DNA from: an uncultured Treponema sp.
Lineage (GTDB): Bacteria > Spirochaetota > Spirochaetia > Treponematales > Treponemataceae
Length of the DNA stretch: 39,331 bases
NCBI GenBank assembly: GCA_938045195.1
Contig: CALINC010000049.1
Coordinates: 1 to 39,331, forward strand
Direction of reading: 5' to 3'
In this document: positions 32,523 through 39,258 of the stretch, piece by piece
Layout of the letters: each line of letters begins with the position of its first letter
Position numbering within the stretch: position 1 is the stretch's first letter
Position numbers and translations under genes: made by a program
Notes under the pieces: generated by a model
The model's database searches: none
The model's input: the letters and a program-made list of their open reading frames with translations, nothing else
Told to the model about the DNA's origin: nothing

Positions 32523-34004
32523 TTAATGTTTTATTCTTGCCGTAGAAAGGCTGTGTTTTTCACGTATAAAATCAAACCATACTTCTCCCGATGCTTTACC
32601 AAGTTCCGTATAGAATTCTTCTATATTTGCAACAGGTTTTCCGTTGACTTTAACTATTATATCACCGGGCTGTAACGTAAGTACGGCAGCAGGGCTTTTA
32701 GCTTGCACCGATGATACTAGTACGCCTTTTTGCCCTTTATCTAATTCTAACTGTTTTATAATCTTTTCGTCAAGAGGTACGGGTATAAAACCGGGCCAAA
32801 GTTTTGAAGAATCTACAACAATTTTTTCATCGCGTTCTTCTATCGTTACTTTAAGAGTCTGTTCTTTTCCGGAGCGGATAAGTTTAAAGTCAGCGATTTC
32901 GCCGGCTTGCAAATCTCCGATAATTCTTACCACTTCTTCGGTATTTTTTACTTTTTTATCGTTTATCGCGGTGATAAAGTCGCCGGGTATAATGCCGCCC
33001 TTATGTGCCGGTGAGCCGGAAAAGACTTGTCCTACACAAGCTCCGTCGAAGTCCTTTAAGCCTAAATTTTTCTTAAACTCTTCATTTACTTCCACAACTT
33101 GAACGCCGAGCCAACCGTATTTTACAGCTCCTGACGATATAAAGTCGTCTATTGCTTTTTTTAGATTGTTGATGGGAATTGAAAACGCCAGCCCCTGAGA
33201 ACCGCCGCTTGACGAAACTATCCATGTGTTTATTCCTATAACTTCACCGTAAATATTTACAAGCGGACCGCCTGAATTTCCTTGATTAATGGCTGCATCG
33301 GTTTGAATGAAGTCGTTTATATTATTTTGATTGGGACCGCCCGATCTGCCCACTGCGCTGATTATTCCGCTTGTTACGGTAGAAACATAGCCCATCGGGG
33401 CTCCTATTGCATAACTTAAGTCGCCTACTTGTACGGTATTTGAATCGCCTAACTTTGCAACGGGTAAATCTTTTTCGTATTCAAATGATACGAGAGCGAC
33501 ATCTTTCCGCTTATCCGCTCCTATCAGTTTTCCGTTTACTTTTTCGCCGTTGTGCAGCATAACGGAAATTGTCGAGGCATTACCGATTACATGCTGATTT
33601 GTGAGTACATAATACGTTTGTCCGGTTTTCCGCACGATAACGCCGGAACCCATTCCCTCAGCTTCATATTCTTTTTCGCTGCCGTCTTCTTTTTTATCGC
33701 CTTTAGGCTGACCGAAAAAAAACCAAGGAAACCCGTCTATTATATTCTTTGTCTTACGCATTTCAATAACATCAATTGTTACCACTGAGGGTAGAATCAT
33801 AGCAGTTAGTTCGCGGTTTGCCCTTTGTAACGCTTCAAGAGCCGAAACGGTTTCTTTGCTTAATTCTTTATTTGCTCCGGAGTCGGCATAGACTGAAGCC
33901 GCATTTTCAGGATTTGTCGAACATCTCGCCGAAAGAAAACTTAAAGATAAAAGCACAATGCTTAAAACCGCTGTTGTTGTTGAGATTTTTTTCCTATGGA
34001 ACAT
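32523..34004 (-). CDS. HtrA/DegP-like serine protease with two PDZ domains
   Basis: Envelope quality-control protease, 493 aa. Signal-type N-terminus (ISTTTAVLSIVLLSLSFLSARC). The trypsin-like domain has the triad in YVLTNQHVIGNA (His), RKDVALVSF (Asp) and QGNSGGPLVN (Ser). Two PDZ domains follow: about 290-375 (GWLGVQVVEVNEEFKKNLGL, SPAHKGGIIPGDFITAIN) and about 395-490 (QKGVLVSSVQAKSPAAVLTLQPGDIIVKVNGKPV in parts). The Cys in SARC could be lipidated, but Arg at -1 is not a normal lipobox. A longer loop KGDKKEDGSEKEYEAEG lies just before the His strand. Start 34004 has AGGAAGG upstream; the longer reading does not. Confidence 0.92.
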   Translation of the reverse strand: MFHRKKISTTTAVLSIVLLSLSFLSARCSTNPENAASVYADSGANKELSKETVSALEALQRANRELTAMILPSVVTIDVIEMRKTKNIIDGFPWFFFGQPKGDKKEDGSEKEYEAEGMGSGVIVRKTGQTYYVLTNQHVIGNASTISVMLHNGEKVNGKLIGADKRKDVALVSFEYEKDLPVAKLGDSNTVQVGDLSYAIGAPMGYVSTVTSGIISAVGRSGGPNQNNINDFIQTDAAINQGNSGGPLVNIYGEVIGINTWIVSSSGGSQGLAFSIPINNLKKAIDDFISSGAVKYGWLGVQVVEVNEEFKKNLGLKDFDGACVGQVFSGSPAHKGGIIPGDFITAINDKKVKNTEEVVRIIGDLQAGEIADFKLIRSGKEQTLKVTIEERDEKIVVDSSKLWPGFIPVPLDEKIIKQLELDKGQKGVLVSSVQAKSPAAVLTLQPGDIIVKVNGKPVANIEEFYTELGKASGEVWFDFIREKHSLSTARIKH

Positions 34005-34045
34005 TTTACCTTCCTCTCTATACAATAAAAAATTGTTGACAGCTG

Positions 34046-34080
34046 CAAGATTAAATTCGGTTTGATAGAAATTAATCTTG
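34046..34080. promoter_or_regulatory. Inverted repeat upstream of the HtrA-like gene
   Basis: CAAGATTAA (34046-34054) and TTAATCTTG (34072-34080) are perfect 9-bp inverted repeats with a 17-bp spacer. The proximal half overlaps a possible minus-strand -35 (TTGCAG), with TTGTAT 17 bp further. It could be an operator for the protease, but the site is also the end of a short ORF. Confidence 0.35.
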
Positions 34081-34209
34081 TGCTTTCTTAAATACGCTTT
34101 TAAAACAAACCTTATATCTGCAAGTTACACATAATGCGGTATCACGGAAATCAAATTTTACGTAGCGATAAGGAAAGATTCGTTTTTCACAGTTCAGCAG
34201 ACCGATCAC
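34072..34209 (-). CDS. Possible 45-residue cysteine-containing peptide or gene remnant
   Basis: From GTG 34209 to TAA at 34072 the minus strand reads VIGLLNCEKRIFPYRYVKF, then DFRDTALCVTCRYKVCFKSV, then FKKAQD. Four cysteines (7, 27, 30, 35, with CxxC) and clean basic/aromatic composition look more like protein than chance, but no ribosome binding site precedes it and I do not recognise it. It may be a tail remnant or chance. Confidence 0.25.
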   Translation of the reverse strand: MIGLLNCEKRIFPYRYVKFDFRDTALCVTCRYKVCFKSVFKKAQD

Positions 34210-34285
34210 ATGAATTTTAGGCTGGAAAGATGTACAAACGGCTTAACGGCTTGCTGATATGTGTCCTTATACATATACTAAGTAT

Positions 34286-34951
34286 ATGAACTATAAAGAA
34301 ATGGAAACAGCAATGAATAAAAACGGCTATGTCATCCGTTTGGAAAGAAAAGAAGAATACCGTGAAGTTGAAAACCTTGTACGCGAAAGTTTTTGGAATG
34401 TGTACCGTCCGGGATGTCAGGAACATTATATTATCAAGCAACTGCGAAATGATCCGGCATTTGTTCACGAGCTTGCTTTTGTGATGGAAAAAAACGGTAA
34501 GCTGATCGGACAAAATATTTTTATCAGAGCGATGATCAAAACAGATGACGGGCGTACAGTTCCGATTATGACGATGGGACCGATTTGTATTATCACGGAG
34601 CTAAGACGGCAAGGCTACGGAAAAATACTGCTGGACTATTCCCTTGATAAAGCAAAAGCACTCGGCTGCGGTGCGGTGTGCTTTGAAGGTAATATCGATT
34701 TTTACGGCAAGAGCGGATTTACCTACGCGAGTGCATACGGCATCAGGTATCACGGGCTGCCGGAGGAAGCGGATGTCTCATTCTTTCTCTGCAAGGAATT
34801 AATTCCCAACTATCTGACCGGTATTACCGGAGAATATACTACACCGAGCGGCTATGCGGTTTGCGATAAATATCCGGATGACTTCGCTGCATACGAAGCG
34901 GGTTTTCCGTACAAAGAGAAGCTAAAGATGCCGGGACAGATTTTTGGGTAA
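34286..34951 (+). CDS. GNAT-family N-acetyltransferase (YhbS-like)
   Basis: About 215-221 aa. It transfers an acetyl group from acetyl-CoA to an unknown amine. The acetyl-CoA binding motif is MGPICIITELRRQGYGKILLDYSLDKAKALGC (R/Q-x-x-G-x-G/A = RRQGYGK), preceded by core strands LAFVMEKNGKLIGQNIFI. NIDFYGKSGFTYASAYGIRYHG after it matches the predicted acetyltransferase subgroup. In-frame starts exist at 34286, 34301 and 34313; none has a good ribosome binding site, and homology-style reasoning favours 34301 or 34313. It opens the accessory region at the right end of the window. Confidence 0.85.
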   Translation: MNYKEMETAMNKNGYVIRLERKEEYREVENLVRESFWNVYRPGCQEHYIIKQLRNDPAFVHELAFVMEKNGKLIGQNIFIRAMIKTDDGRTVPIMTMGPICIITELRRQGYGKILLDYSLDKAKALGCGAVCFEGNIDFYGKSGFTYASAYGIRYHGLPEEADVSFFLCKELIPNYLTGITGEYTTPSGYAVCDKYPDDFAAYEAGFPYKEKLKMPGQIFG

Positions 34952-34962
34952 ACAGGTTAATG

Positions 34963-34971
34963 TGCTATAAT
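34963..34971 (+). promoter_or_regulatory. Extended -10 promoter of the ClbS/DfsB-like gene
   Basis: TGCTATAAT (34963-34971) is an extended -10 with a perfect TATAAT, 31 bp before the ATG. A weak -35 TTGGGT is at 34944-34949 (16-bp spacing). Confidence 0.55.
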
Positions 34972-35002
34972 AAGTTTATATATTTTGATAAGGGAGTACC
35001 CT

Positions 35003-35514
35003 ATGCCCAGACCGACAAAAAAAGAAGACTTAATTTCTGCCTCAAACGAACAGTTTACAAAACTGTTGCACTTAATTGATGAAATGACGGATGAAGAAAA
35101 GAGTGCGGATATTCTTCCGAATGAGTGCGATAAAATGTACGCGATGTGTTGGTTCACCTCTATGAATGGCACTGTCTTTTATTGCATTGGATACAGTTTA
35201 ACACGCAGGGCAAACCGGCTGCCTTTTTACCTGAGCCTTACAACTGGAAAACCTATCCGCAAATGAATATCGAGTTTTGGAAAAAACACAAAAACACTCC
35301 ATACTCTGATGCCGAAAAAATACTTAAAAAAACGCATAAAGAAGTTATGAAACTCATCGATACTTTTTCCAATAATGAACTCTTTTCGAAAAAACATTTT
35401 GAGTGGACGGGTATGACGACGCTCGGCAGCTACTGTGTTTCGGCGACATCGAGCCATTACGACTGGGCGATAAAGGATATTAAACGAGCATTGAAAAAAT
35501 ATAGAGAAAGATGA
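35003..35514 (+). pseudogene. ClbS/DfsB-family (DUF1706) protein, frameshifted
   Basis: The family includes the colibactin self-protection protein ClbS; chromosomal members are mostly of unknown role. Frame 1 starts at 35003 (AAGGGAG upstream): MPRPTKKEDLISASNEQF ... LPNECDKMYA. The next expected segment, LVHLYEWHCLLLHWIQFNTQ, GKPAAFLPEPYNWKTYPQMN and SYCVSATSSHYDWAIKDIK, continues in frame +1 shifted from about 35146 to 35514. Removing one base in GATGTGTTGG near 35142-35147 would restore about 170 aa, the family's normal length. There is no homopolymer there, so this may be true decay or a sequencing error. Confidence 0.8.
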
Positions 35515-35546
35515 AACATCCTGCTGCTATTATCTTATCACTTCTG

Positions 35547-35575
35547 TAGACAATATGGCTTTATTGTGGTATAAT
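35547..35575 (+). promoter_or_regulatory. Promoter of the Phd/ParE toxin-antitoxin pair
   Basis: TAGACA (35547-35552), 17-bp spacer, TGGTATAAT extended -10 ending 35575. The expected transcript start near 35582 rules out the upstream in-frame starts and supports the antitoxin start at 35594. Confidence 0.7.
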
Positions 35576-35593
35576 TTAGGCATGGAGGATGCT

Positions 35594-35854
35594 ATGCCGC
35601 AAATAGTTCCGATACGTGATTTAAAGAATACCGCAAATATTTCCGCCTTGTGTCATGAAAGCGACGAACCCATTTTTATTACAAAAAACGGTTACGGCGA
35701 TATGGTGATTATGAGTATGGAAACTTTTGAAAGAAACGCTTTTTTTTCTCGTCTGTATGATGCTCTTGATGCAGCGGAGCTGGATGTAAAAGAAGACCGC
35801 CTTACCGATGCCGATGATGCAGTTGCAGAACTAAAGTCAAAGTATGGTTTATAA
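35594..35854 (+). CDS. Phd/YefM-family antitoxin
   Basis: 86 aa. The N-terminal DNA-binding half MPQIVPIRDLKNTANISALC then EPIFITKNGYGDMVIMSME is the Phd/YefM fold; the acidic C-half (ELDVKEDRLTDADDAVAEL) would wrap the toxin. It neutralises the downstream ParE/RelE-type toxin and normally represses their shared promoter. Start 35594 is chosen because GGAGG at 35584-35588 is well placed and the promoter -10 ends at 35575, which excludes the longer reading. Its stop lies 11 bp inside the toxin gene. Confidence 0.87.
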   Translation: MPQIVPIRDLKNTANISALCHESDEPIFITKNGYGDMVIMSMETFERNAFFSRLYDALDAAELDVKEDRLTDADDAVAELKSKYGL

Positions 35855-36158
35855 AGTAAGCTTAACCGATAAAGCAAAATCCTATCTTGATGGAATTATC
35901 AGATATATCGCAGAAGAACTTTTAAACTCAAAAGCTGCTGCCAATTTGCTTGCCGATTTTGTAAAACAAAAAAATAATTTAAAGGATTCGCCGTATATGT
36001 ATCCCGTTTGTAATGATACACGATTGCAAAAGAAAGGGTATCATAGATTCCTCTTTTATAAAAAATACATTGCCTTGTATTCAATTGATGAGACGGAAAA
36101 AGTCGTAAATATATTGCATGTATTTTATGCAAAGAGAGATTATGCAAAGCTGGTGTAA
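35844..36158 (+). CDS. RelE/ParE-family toxin
   Basis: 104 aa, full length for the family. VYKVSLTDKAKSYLDGIIRYIAEEL is the N-terminal helical hairpin, followed by the beta-sheet core KGYHRFLFYKKYIALYSIDETEKVVNILHVFYAKRDY, where the final strand with R-D-Y is typical. ParE members poison gyrase and RelE members cut ribosome-bound mRNA; the sequence alone does not decide. It overlaps its antitoxin by 11 bp, ensuring coupled synthesis. Confidence 0.87.
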   Translation: MVYKVSLTDKAKSYLDGIIRYIAEELLNSKAAANLLADFVKQKNNLKDSPYMYPVCNDTRLQKKGYHRFLFYKKYIALYSIDETEKVVNILHVFYAKRDYAKLV

Positions 36159-36202
36159 AGAAAGGCGGCACCATTTTAGCGGCCGTAACTAAAGCAGTAA
36201 AA

Positions 36203-36373
36203 CTATAGAGCATGATAAAACGGACACTGCCGAATTTTTGAGGAATAGGAAGCACATGCACTTTTTACAAGCAAAAGGAATTTTATCAGCTTTTTTGCTT
36301 TTACATCCAGATGAGCCGATTTGAGTTTTTTTATGTCTTTAAGAGCCTGTTCATCGTATACTATTTGGTACAT
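36203..36373 (-). pseudogene. Txe/YoeB-type toxin, truncated after about 30 residues
   Basis: Starts 6 bp after the YefM-type antitoxin stop. MYQIVYDEQALKDIKKLKSA then HLDVKAKKLI matches the N-terminus of Txe/YoeB endoribonuclease toxins. From residue 31 the reading departs from the family (KFLLLVKSACASYSSKIRQC) and stops at residue 57, instead of continuing to about 85 with the SRRIN...HRLVY core that carries the active site. That core is not clearly recoverable in the other frames, so part has probably been deleted as well as shifted. The antitoxin upstream is intact. Confidence 0.75.
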
Positions 36374-36379
36374 CGGCTG

Positions 36380-36631
36380 TTACCATGGAACATCTTTTTC
36401 TGCAACGCATTCTGCAAGTGGAGTTGCCATTCCTTTTTTTAGCAAATCAGCCATCCCCGGAATGGAGTTTAAATAAATGGTTTCTTGGAGAGCGTTCCGA
36501 TCATCTTCACTAATCAAAACAGCATTTTTACCTTTTGTATTTGTCAAAATAACCGGCTTGGAATGCTCATTTACCTGTGCTATAATTTTAAATAAATTTG
36601 CACGGGTCTTTGTTATATTAATTGCATCCAT
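36380..36631 (-). CDS. YefM-family antitoxin (partner toxin broken)
   Basis: 83 aa. MDAINITKTRANLFKIIAQVNEHSKPVILTN and GKNAVLISEDDRNALQETIYLNSIPGM (in parts) are the classic YefM/Phd N-terminal dimer, followed by an acidic tail ending AECVAEKDVPW that is typical of antitoxins paired with YoeB/Txe. The ribosome binding site is GGAGG and the promoter is at 36656-36684. The cognate toxin downstream is truncated, so this is now an orphan antitoxin that could still regulate its promoter or cross-neutralise another toxin. Confidence 0.87.
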   Translation of the reverse strand: MDAINITKTRANLFKIIAQVNEHSKPVILTNTKGKNAVLISEDDRNALQETIYLNSIPGMADLLKKGMATPLAECVAEKDVPW

Positions 36632-36655
36632 ACAAAACCTCCATTAATGGGCTAT

Positions 36656-36684
36656 AGTATAATGCACACATTTCCTTACGTCAA
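36656..36684 (-). promoter_or_regulatory. Promoter of the YefM-type antitoxin
   Basis: On the minus strand TTGACG (36684-36679), 17-bp spacer, TATACT (36661-36656), 25 bp before the antitoxin ATG. Likely autoregulated, as usual in this family. Confidence 0.75.
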
Positions 36685-36695
36685 CTATGTTATGT

Positions 36696-37112
36696 TTATA
36701 ACACCATGCAAAGTGTGCCTGCCGTAATCAGCAGTGAACCGATTATCGATTTTGCATTGATGTTTTCATCTAGAAATATGACGGCTAAAATCAATGTAAT
36801 CACTACGCTTAATTTATCGATAGGCACAACTTTGGATGCCTCGCCGATTTGCAATGCCTTGTAATAACACAGCCAAGAAACACCTGTTGCCAGTCCTGAA
36901 AGAATCAGAAATATCCAGCTCTTCTTGCTGATGTCCATAATTCCGTGTTGCGTATTGGTAATAAAAACCATACCCCACGCCATTGCTACCACAACAATCG
37001 TTCTTACTGCCGTTGCTAAATTTGAGTTTACTCCTTCAATTCCGGCCTTTGCCAAAATAGAAGTAAGTGCTGCAAATACAGCGGATAAGAACGCAAAAAC
37101 CGCCCACATCAT
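36696..37112 (-). CDS. Single EamA-domain membrane protein
   Basis: 138 aa, one EamA domain (about half of a usual 10-TM drug/metabolite transporter). Roughly five hydrophobic segments: WAVFAFLSAVFAALTSILAKAGI, TAVRTIVVVAMAWGMVFI, WIFLILSGLATGVSWLCYYKAL, VVITLILAVIFLD, IIGSLLITAGTLCMVL. The motif LCYYKALQIGEASKVVPIDKLSVV is diagnostic of EamA. One-domain members usually act as dimers; substrate unknown. Start 37112 is chosen for CAGGAGGC at 37119-37126; the longer reading has no such site. Confidence 0.87.
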   Translation of the reverse strand: MMWAVFAFLSAVFAALTSILAKAGIEGVNSNLATAVRTIVVVAMAWGMVFITNTQHGIMDISKKSWIFLILSGLATGVSWLCYYKALQIGEASKVVPIDKLSVVITLILAVIFLDENINAKSIIGSLLITAGTLCMVL

Positions 37113-37163
37113 GTTACTGCCTCCTGTTTTAAAAAGTTTTACAAATAGAATCATACCGCCATT

Positions 37164-37271
37164 TTAGTTGTCTCTTTCCTCCAAGACTCTTTTCGTTATG
37201 CGGATTGCTCCGCTCGTGTGAATGCGGACAACAGGATGAACGTCATGCTCGGCGAACCATGCTAATTTTTT
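37164..37271 (-). pseudogene. Duplicated C-terminal tail of the HEAT-like gene at 37908
   Basis: Directly after the YafQ stop, and in the same frame, the minus strand encodes KKLAWFAEHDVHPVVRIHT then SGAIRITKRVLEERDN, ending at a stop at 37164. This matches the last 35 or so residues of the HEAT-like protein (KLQWFAEHDSHPVVRIHT...KRVLEENNYAANE). The distal 48 bp (37177-37224 and 37932-37979 or so) are identical in both copies, while the proximal part has diverged. Confidence 0.8.
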
Positions 37272-37559
37272 CTATTTTTTAAAAAGCTCTGAGTGCGATC
37301 CAAGTCTATAAAGCATAAGTACGAGTACATCATTTAGAAGTTCATACACTAAAAGCCAATCCGGCTCTATGTGACACTCTCTTGTTCCTTTATAGGTACC
37401 TGATAAATCGTGGTCTCTGTACTTAGCTTCAAGTTTTTCTCCATTTGAAAGTAAATGAATAACTTCTAATAGCTTATCTAAATTTTTATTCTGTTTTTTT
37501 GCAAGTTTTAGGTCTTTTTTAAATTGAGTTGTAAATTTTACTTTGTACTTCAATTTCAT
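37272..37559 (-). CDS. yafQ: YafQ-family mRNA interferase toxin
   Basis: 95 aa. YafQ cleaves ribosome-bound mRNA. The family stretch LEAKYRDHDLSGTYKGTREC then HIEPDWLLVYEL and the end MLYRLGSHSELF are all present, with the catalytic His residues (HDL, HIE, SHSELF) and the Asp of EPDW. N-terminus KLKYKVKFTTQFKKDLKLAKK is standard. It overlaps dinJ by 4 bp (ATGA). It appears intact. The codons just after its stop are a duplicated tail of another gene. Confidence 0.9.
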   Translation of the reverse strand: MKLKYKVKFTTQFKKDLKLAKKQNKNLDKLLEVIHLLSNGEKLEAKYRDHDLSGTYKGTRECHIEPDWLLVYELLNDVLVLMLYRLGSHSELFKK

Positions 37560-37828
37560 ATTTCCAATGCGTTCCTCAAATTGTCTATATTGGAATATCC
37601 TTTTACAGTATCGTCATACGCAATCTGTCTACCTTCTTCTATTGCAGATGCTGTTGCTGCATTGGGAACATCTAATTTCAACGTAAACGGGATACCATTT
37701 TCTCTAATGGTTGTTCTTAAAAACATATTGATAGCAGTTGTCATAGTAAGTCCCAATTCAAAAAAAATAGCTTCCGCTTGTTCCTTCATTTCTTTATCTG
37801 TTCTGATATTCAAATTTGTTGTTGCCAT
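37556..37828 (-). CDS. dinJ: RelB/DinJ-family antitoxin
   Basis: 90 aa. NLNIRTDKEMKEQAEAIFFELGLTMTTAINMFLR is the ribbon-helix-helix DNA-binding half (given in parts: LNIRTDKEMKEQAEAIF, LGLTMTTAINMFL), followed by TTIRENGIPFTLKL, typical of DinJ. The C-terminal region would bind YafQ. ACGGAGG precedes the ATG, and the promoter is at 37853-37880. Confidence 0.92.
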   Translation of the reverse strand: MATTNLNIRTDKEMKEQAEAIFFELGLTMTTAINMFLRTTIRENGIPFTLKLDVPNAATASAIEEGRQIAYDDTVKGYSNIDNLRNALEI

Positions 37829-37852
37829 ACAGCCAACCTCCGTTTGAAGTAT

Positions 37853-37880
37853 ATTATATCTATTTTTCGTGCAATATCAA
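37853..37880 (-). promoter_or_regulatory. Promoter of dinJ-yafQ
   Basis: On the minus strand TTGATA (37880-37875), 16-bp spacer, TATAAT (37858-37853), 24 bp before the dinJ ATG. An AATATATTG-type imperfect palindrome near 37873-37890 could be the DinJ operator. Confidence 0.65.
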
Positions 37881-37907
37881 TATATTGTCATTATATATTT
37901 TCCGCCC

Positions 37908-38325
37908 TTACTCATTTGCGGCATAATTGTTTTCCTCCAAGACTCTTTTCGTTATGCGGATTGCTCCGCTCGTGTGAATACGTACGACAGGATGGGAATC
38001 ATGTTCTGCGAACCATTGTAATTTTTCCAAATATGGTTCTACGGAATGCGGCAGCCGTTTTCCCATCACTCGAAACATTTCGGGTGCTTCAATTCGTACC
38101 CGCTTTCCATTATCCGTCATCAGTTCATAGAACAAGTCTAATTTATCGCAAAAAAGCTCCGAAGCATTCGTCCCGATATTTTCACAAGCCCACACGAATG
38201 CAAGCCGTACTGCCTCCGCCGTATCGAAGCGCATGTTCGGCATATTCCGTTACACTCTTTATATCTTTTGCCGGTATATTACTTGAAATGAGATTTAAGT
38301 CAAGTAGGAAAATGAAATAAGGGCT
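37908..38325 (-). pseudogene. HEAT-like protein, apparently frameshifted near its N-terminus
   Basis: From ATG 38243 the frame gives 111 aa: RFDTAEAVRLAFVWACENIG, ELFCDKLDLFYELMTD, KRVRIEAPEMFRVMGKRLPH and the tail WFAEHDSHPVVRIHTSGAIR. The helical pairs look HEAT-like; function not recognised. Upstream, a different frame reads LLDLNLISSNIPAKDIKSVT then EYAEHALRYGG and runs out after the overlap. Restoring one ACGGC copy at about 38228-38233 would join both as HALRYGTAEAVRL. No ATG/GTG start was found for the upstream part, so the 5' end may also be lost. Confidence 0.6.
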
Positions 38326-38462
38326 TCATAAATCAAAAGCGGTAGTATAACAAAATGGACGGGTCGGCCGTCAGCATAAGGGCGGAATATACGCAAAGCG
38401 GATATCCGGTTCTGTTCCGCTGTCAACTCAAGGCGGTAAAGGGAGACGCCGCAGCCGGACGG

Positions 38463-39160
38463 CTATTCTCCCGCGTACTGTCTTCGTATGCGCTGTTCGG
38501 GGTCCGTGCATAAAAGATAGAGCGTACACGTAAAAATCCATTCGGCGGGTTTCATCAAAATATAGACGATGTCTGCGCGGAGCTTGGTCGTGATGAGGCA
38601 CGAAACGGGATAGCCGTGCGTGTCGTAGAACCGGCGGAGCGCCCTGTGCAGGCGGAAAAAGCGTTCCTGCAAAAGCTCTTCAAAAGCGTTTGCAACGGCA
38701 AGCTGGCGGTTTACGATAATCCTGTTCCCGCGCCGTATACCGAACCGAAGCGGTTTTACCAGCACACGGTGCCTGCCAGCTGCAACCGTGCACAGATAAT
38801 GCCCCGTATGTTCAAGCGGAGGCGGGGGCACCTGCACCGAAAATGTCCAATCCGCCGTCACCGTAAAGGCCTTTGCATGCCCGTCCGCCTCCTGTCCGAA
38901 CAAAATCAACATGATGTCGATAACTAGTGCAAGCGGAAGCACTGCAATAAACGCTGCCGCATACCACTTCGACGCGCGGGAAAGAAACCCGTACAGCTTT
39001 TCTGCCACGTGTACGCCGACTCGGCACAGCGCGCTTCAATCACTGCAAGCTGCCCCCGTATCCGGCACCGTATATGAAAAACCGAAAGCAGCAAAAGGTT
39101 CACGTGAAAAAGGTAGGGCATTGGCGGAACAATAAAAATACCGTAAATAATCAAAAGCAT
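38463..39160 (-). pseudogene. Frameshifted membrane protein of unknown function (DUF6688-like)
   Basis: From ATG 39160 (AAGGAG at 39166-39171) the reading starts MLLIIYGIFIVPPMPYLFHV then NLLLLSVFHI, a membrane segment, and continues to about EARCAESAYT. The rest is in another frame, open from about 39050 to 38463: EKLYGFLSRASKWYAAAFIA, VLPLALVIDIMLILFGQ (second membrane segment), HRVLVKPLRFGIRRGNRIIV, ANAFEELLQERFFRLHRALR and the end LLCTDPEQRIRRQYAGE. One frameshift between about 39050 and 39000 would join them to about 230 aa. Assignment to DUF6688 is tentative. The DNA is visibly richer in G+C than the rest of the window. Confidence 0.6.
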
Positions 39161-39252
39161 ATATACTCCTTATGGTATGCGGCCGCACGCTTTATTGTGC
39201 GCTGCCCGTCTTTGATGTATTTCAAGGTAATCTGTTCTAAAACGGAAGTTTT
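39151..39252 (-). pseudogene. Possible C-terminal tail of an upstream gene, overlapping the next start
   Basis: The minus strand is open from a stop at 39253-39255 to TGA at 39151: KTSVLEQITLKYIKDGQRTI then KRAAAYHKEYICF. The stop overlaps the next gene's ATG (39160) by 10 bp, as in coupled operons, and the composition looks coding. No start codon or longer body is visible; a hairpin at 39232-39258 adjoins its 5' side, so it may be a gene tail cut by a repeat. Confidence 0.3.
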
Positions 39253-39258
39253 TTACAG
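39232..39258. repeat. CTGTTCTAAAA...TTTTTTACAG hairpin
   Basis: CTGT...ACAG outer arms and an AAAAC/GTTTT inner stem around GGAA. It resembles the CCTGTTCTGAAACTGAAG hairpin of A5 (20554-20583) and the CTAAAAACTGAAG hairpin at 20736. The remaining bases to the window end (39259-39331) show no gene. Confidence 0.4.

Noticed and set aside
35899..36261. 120-aa minus-strand frame beginning HVLPIPQKFGSVRF as the missing half of the Txe/YoeB toxin
   Set aside because: It lacks the SRRIN and HRLVY core motifs and runs antisense through the ParE-type toxin.
37164..38030. Integron attC sites around the small-gene cluster (Treponema is known to carry integrons)
   Set aside because: No RYYYAAC...GTTRRRY pairs at cassette ends, and genes are in mixed orientation; the repeated block is coding sequence.
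37778..38320. 180-aa plus-strand frame across dinJ and the HEAT-like gene
   Set aside because: Antisense shadow; Cys/His/Phe-rich with no family features, while the minus strand has recognisable proteins.
38347..38510. Plus-strand frame starting MDGSAVSIRAEYTQS
   Set aside because: Likely a by-product of the GC-rich segment; no ribosome binding site and overlaps the end of the DUF6688-like gene.
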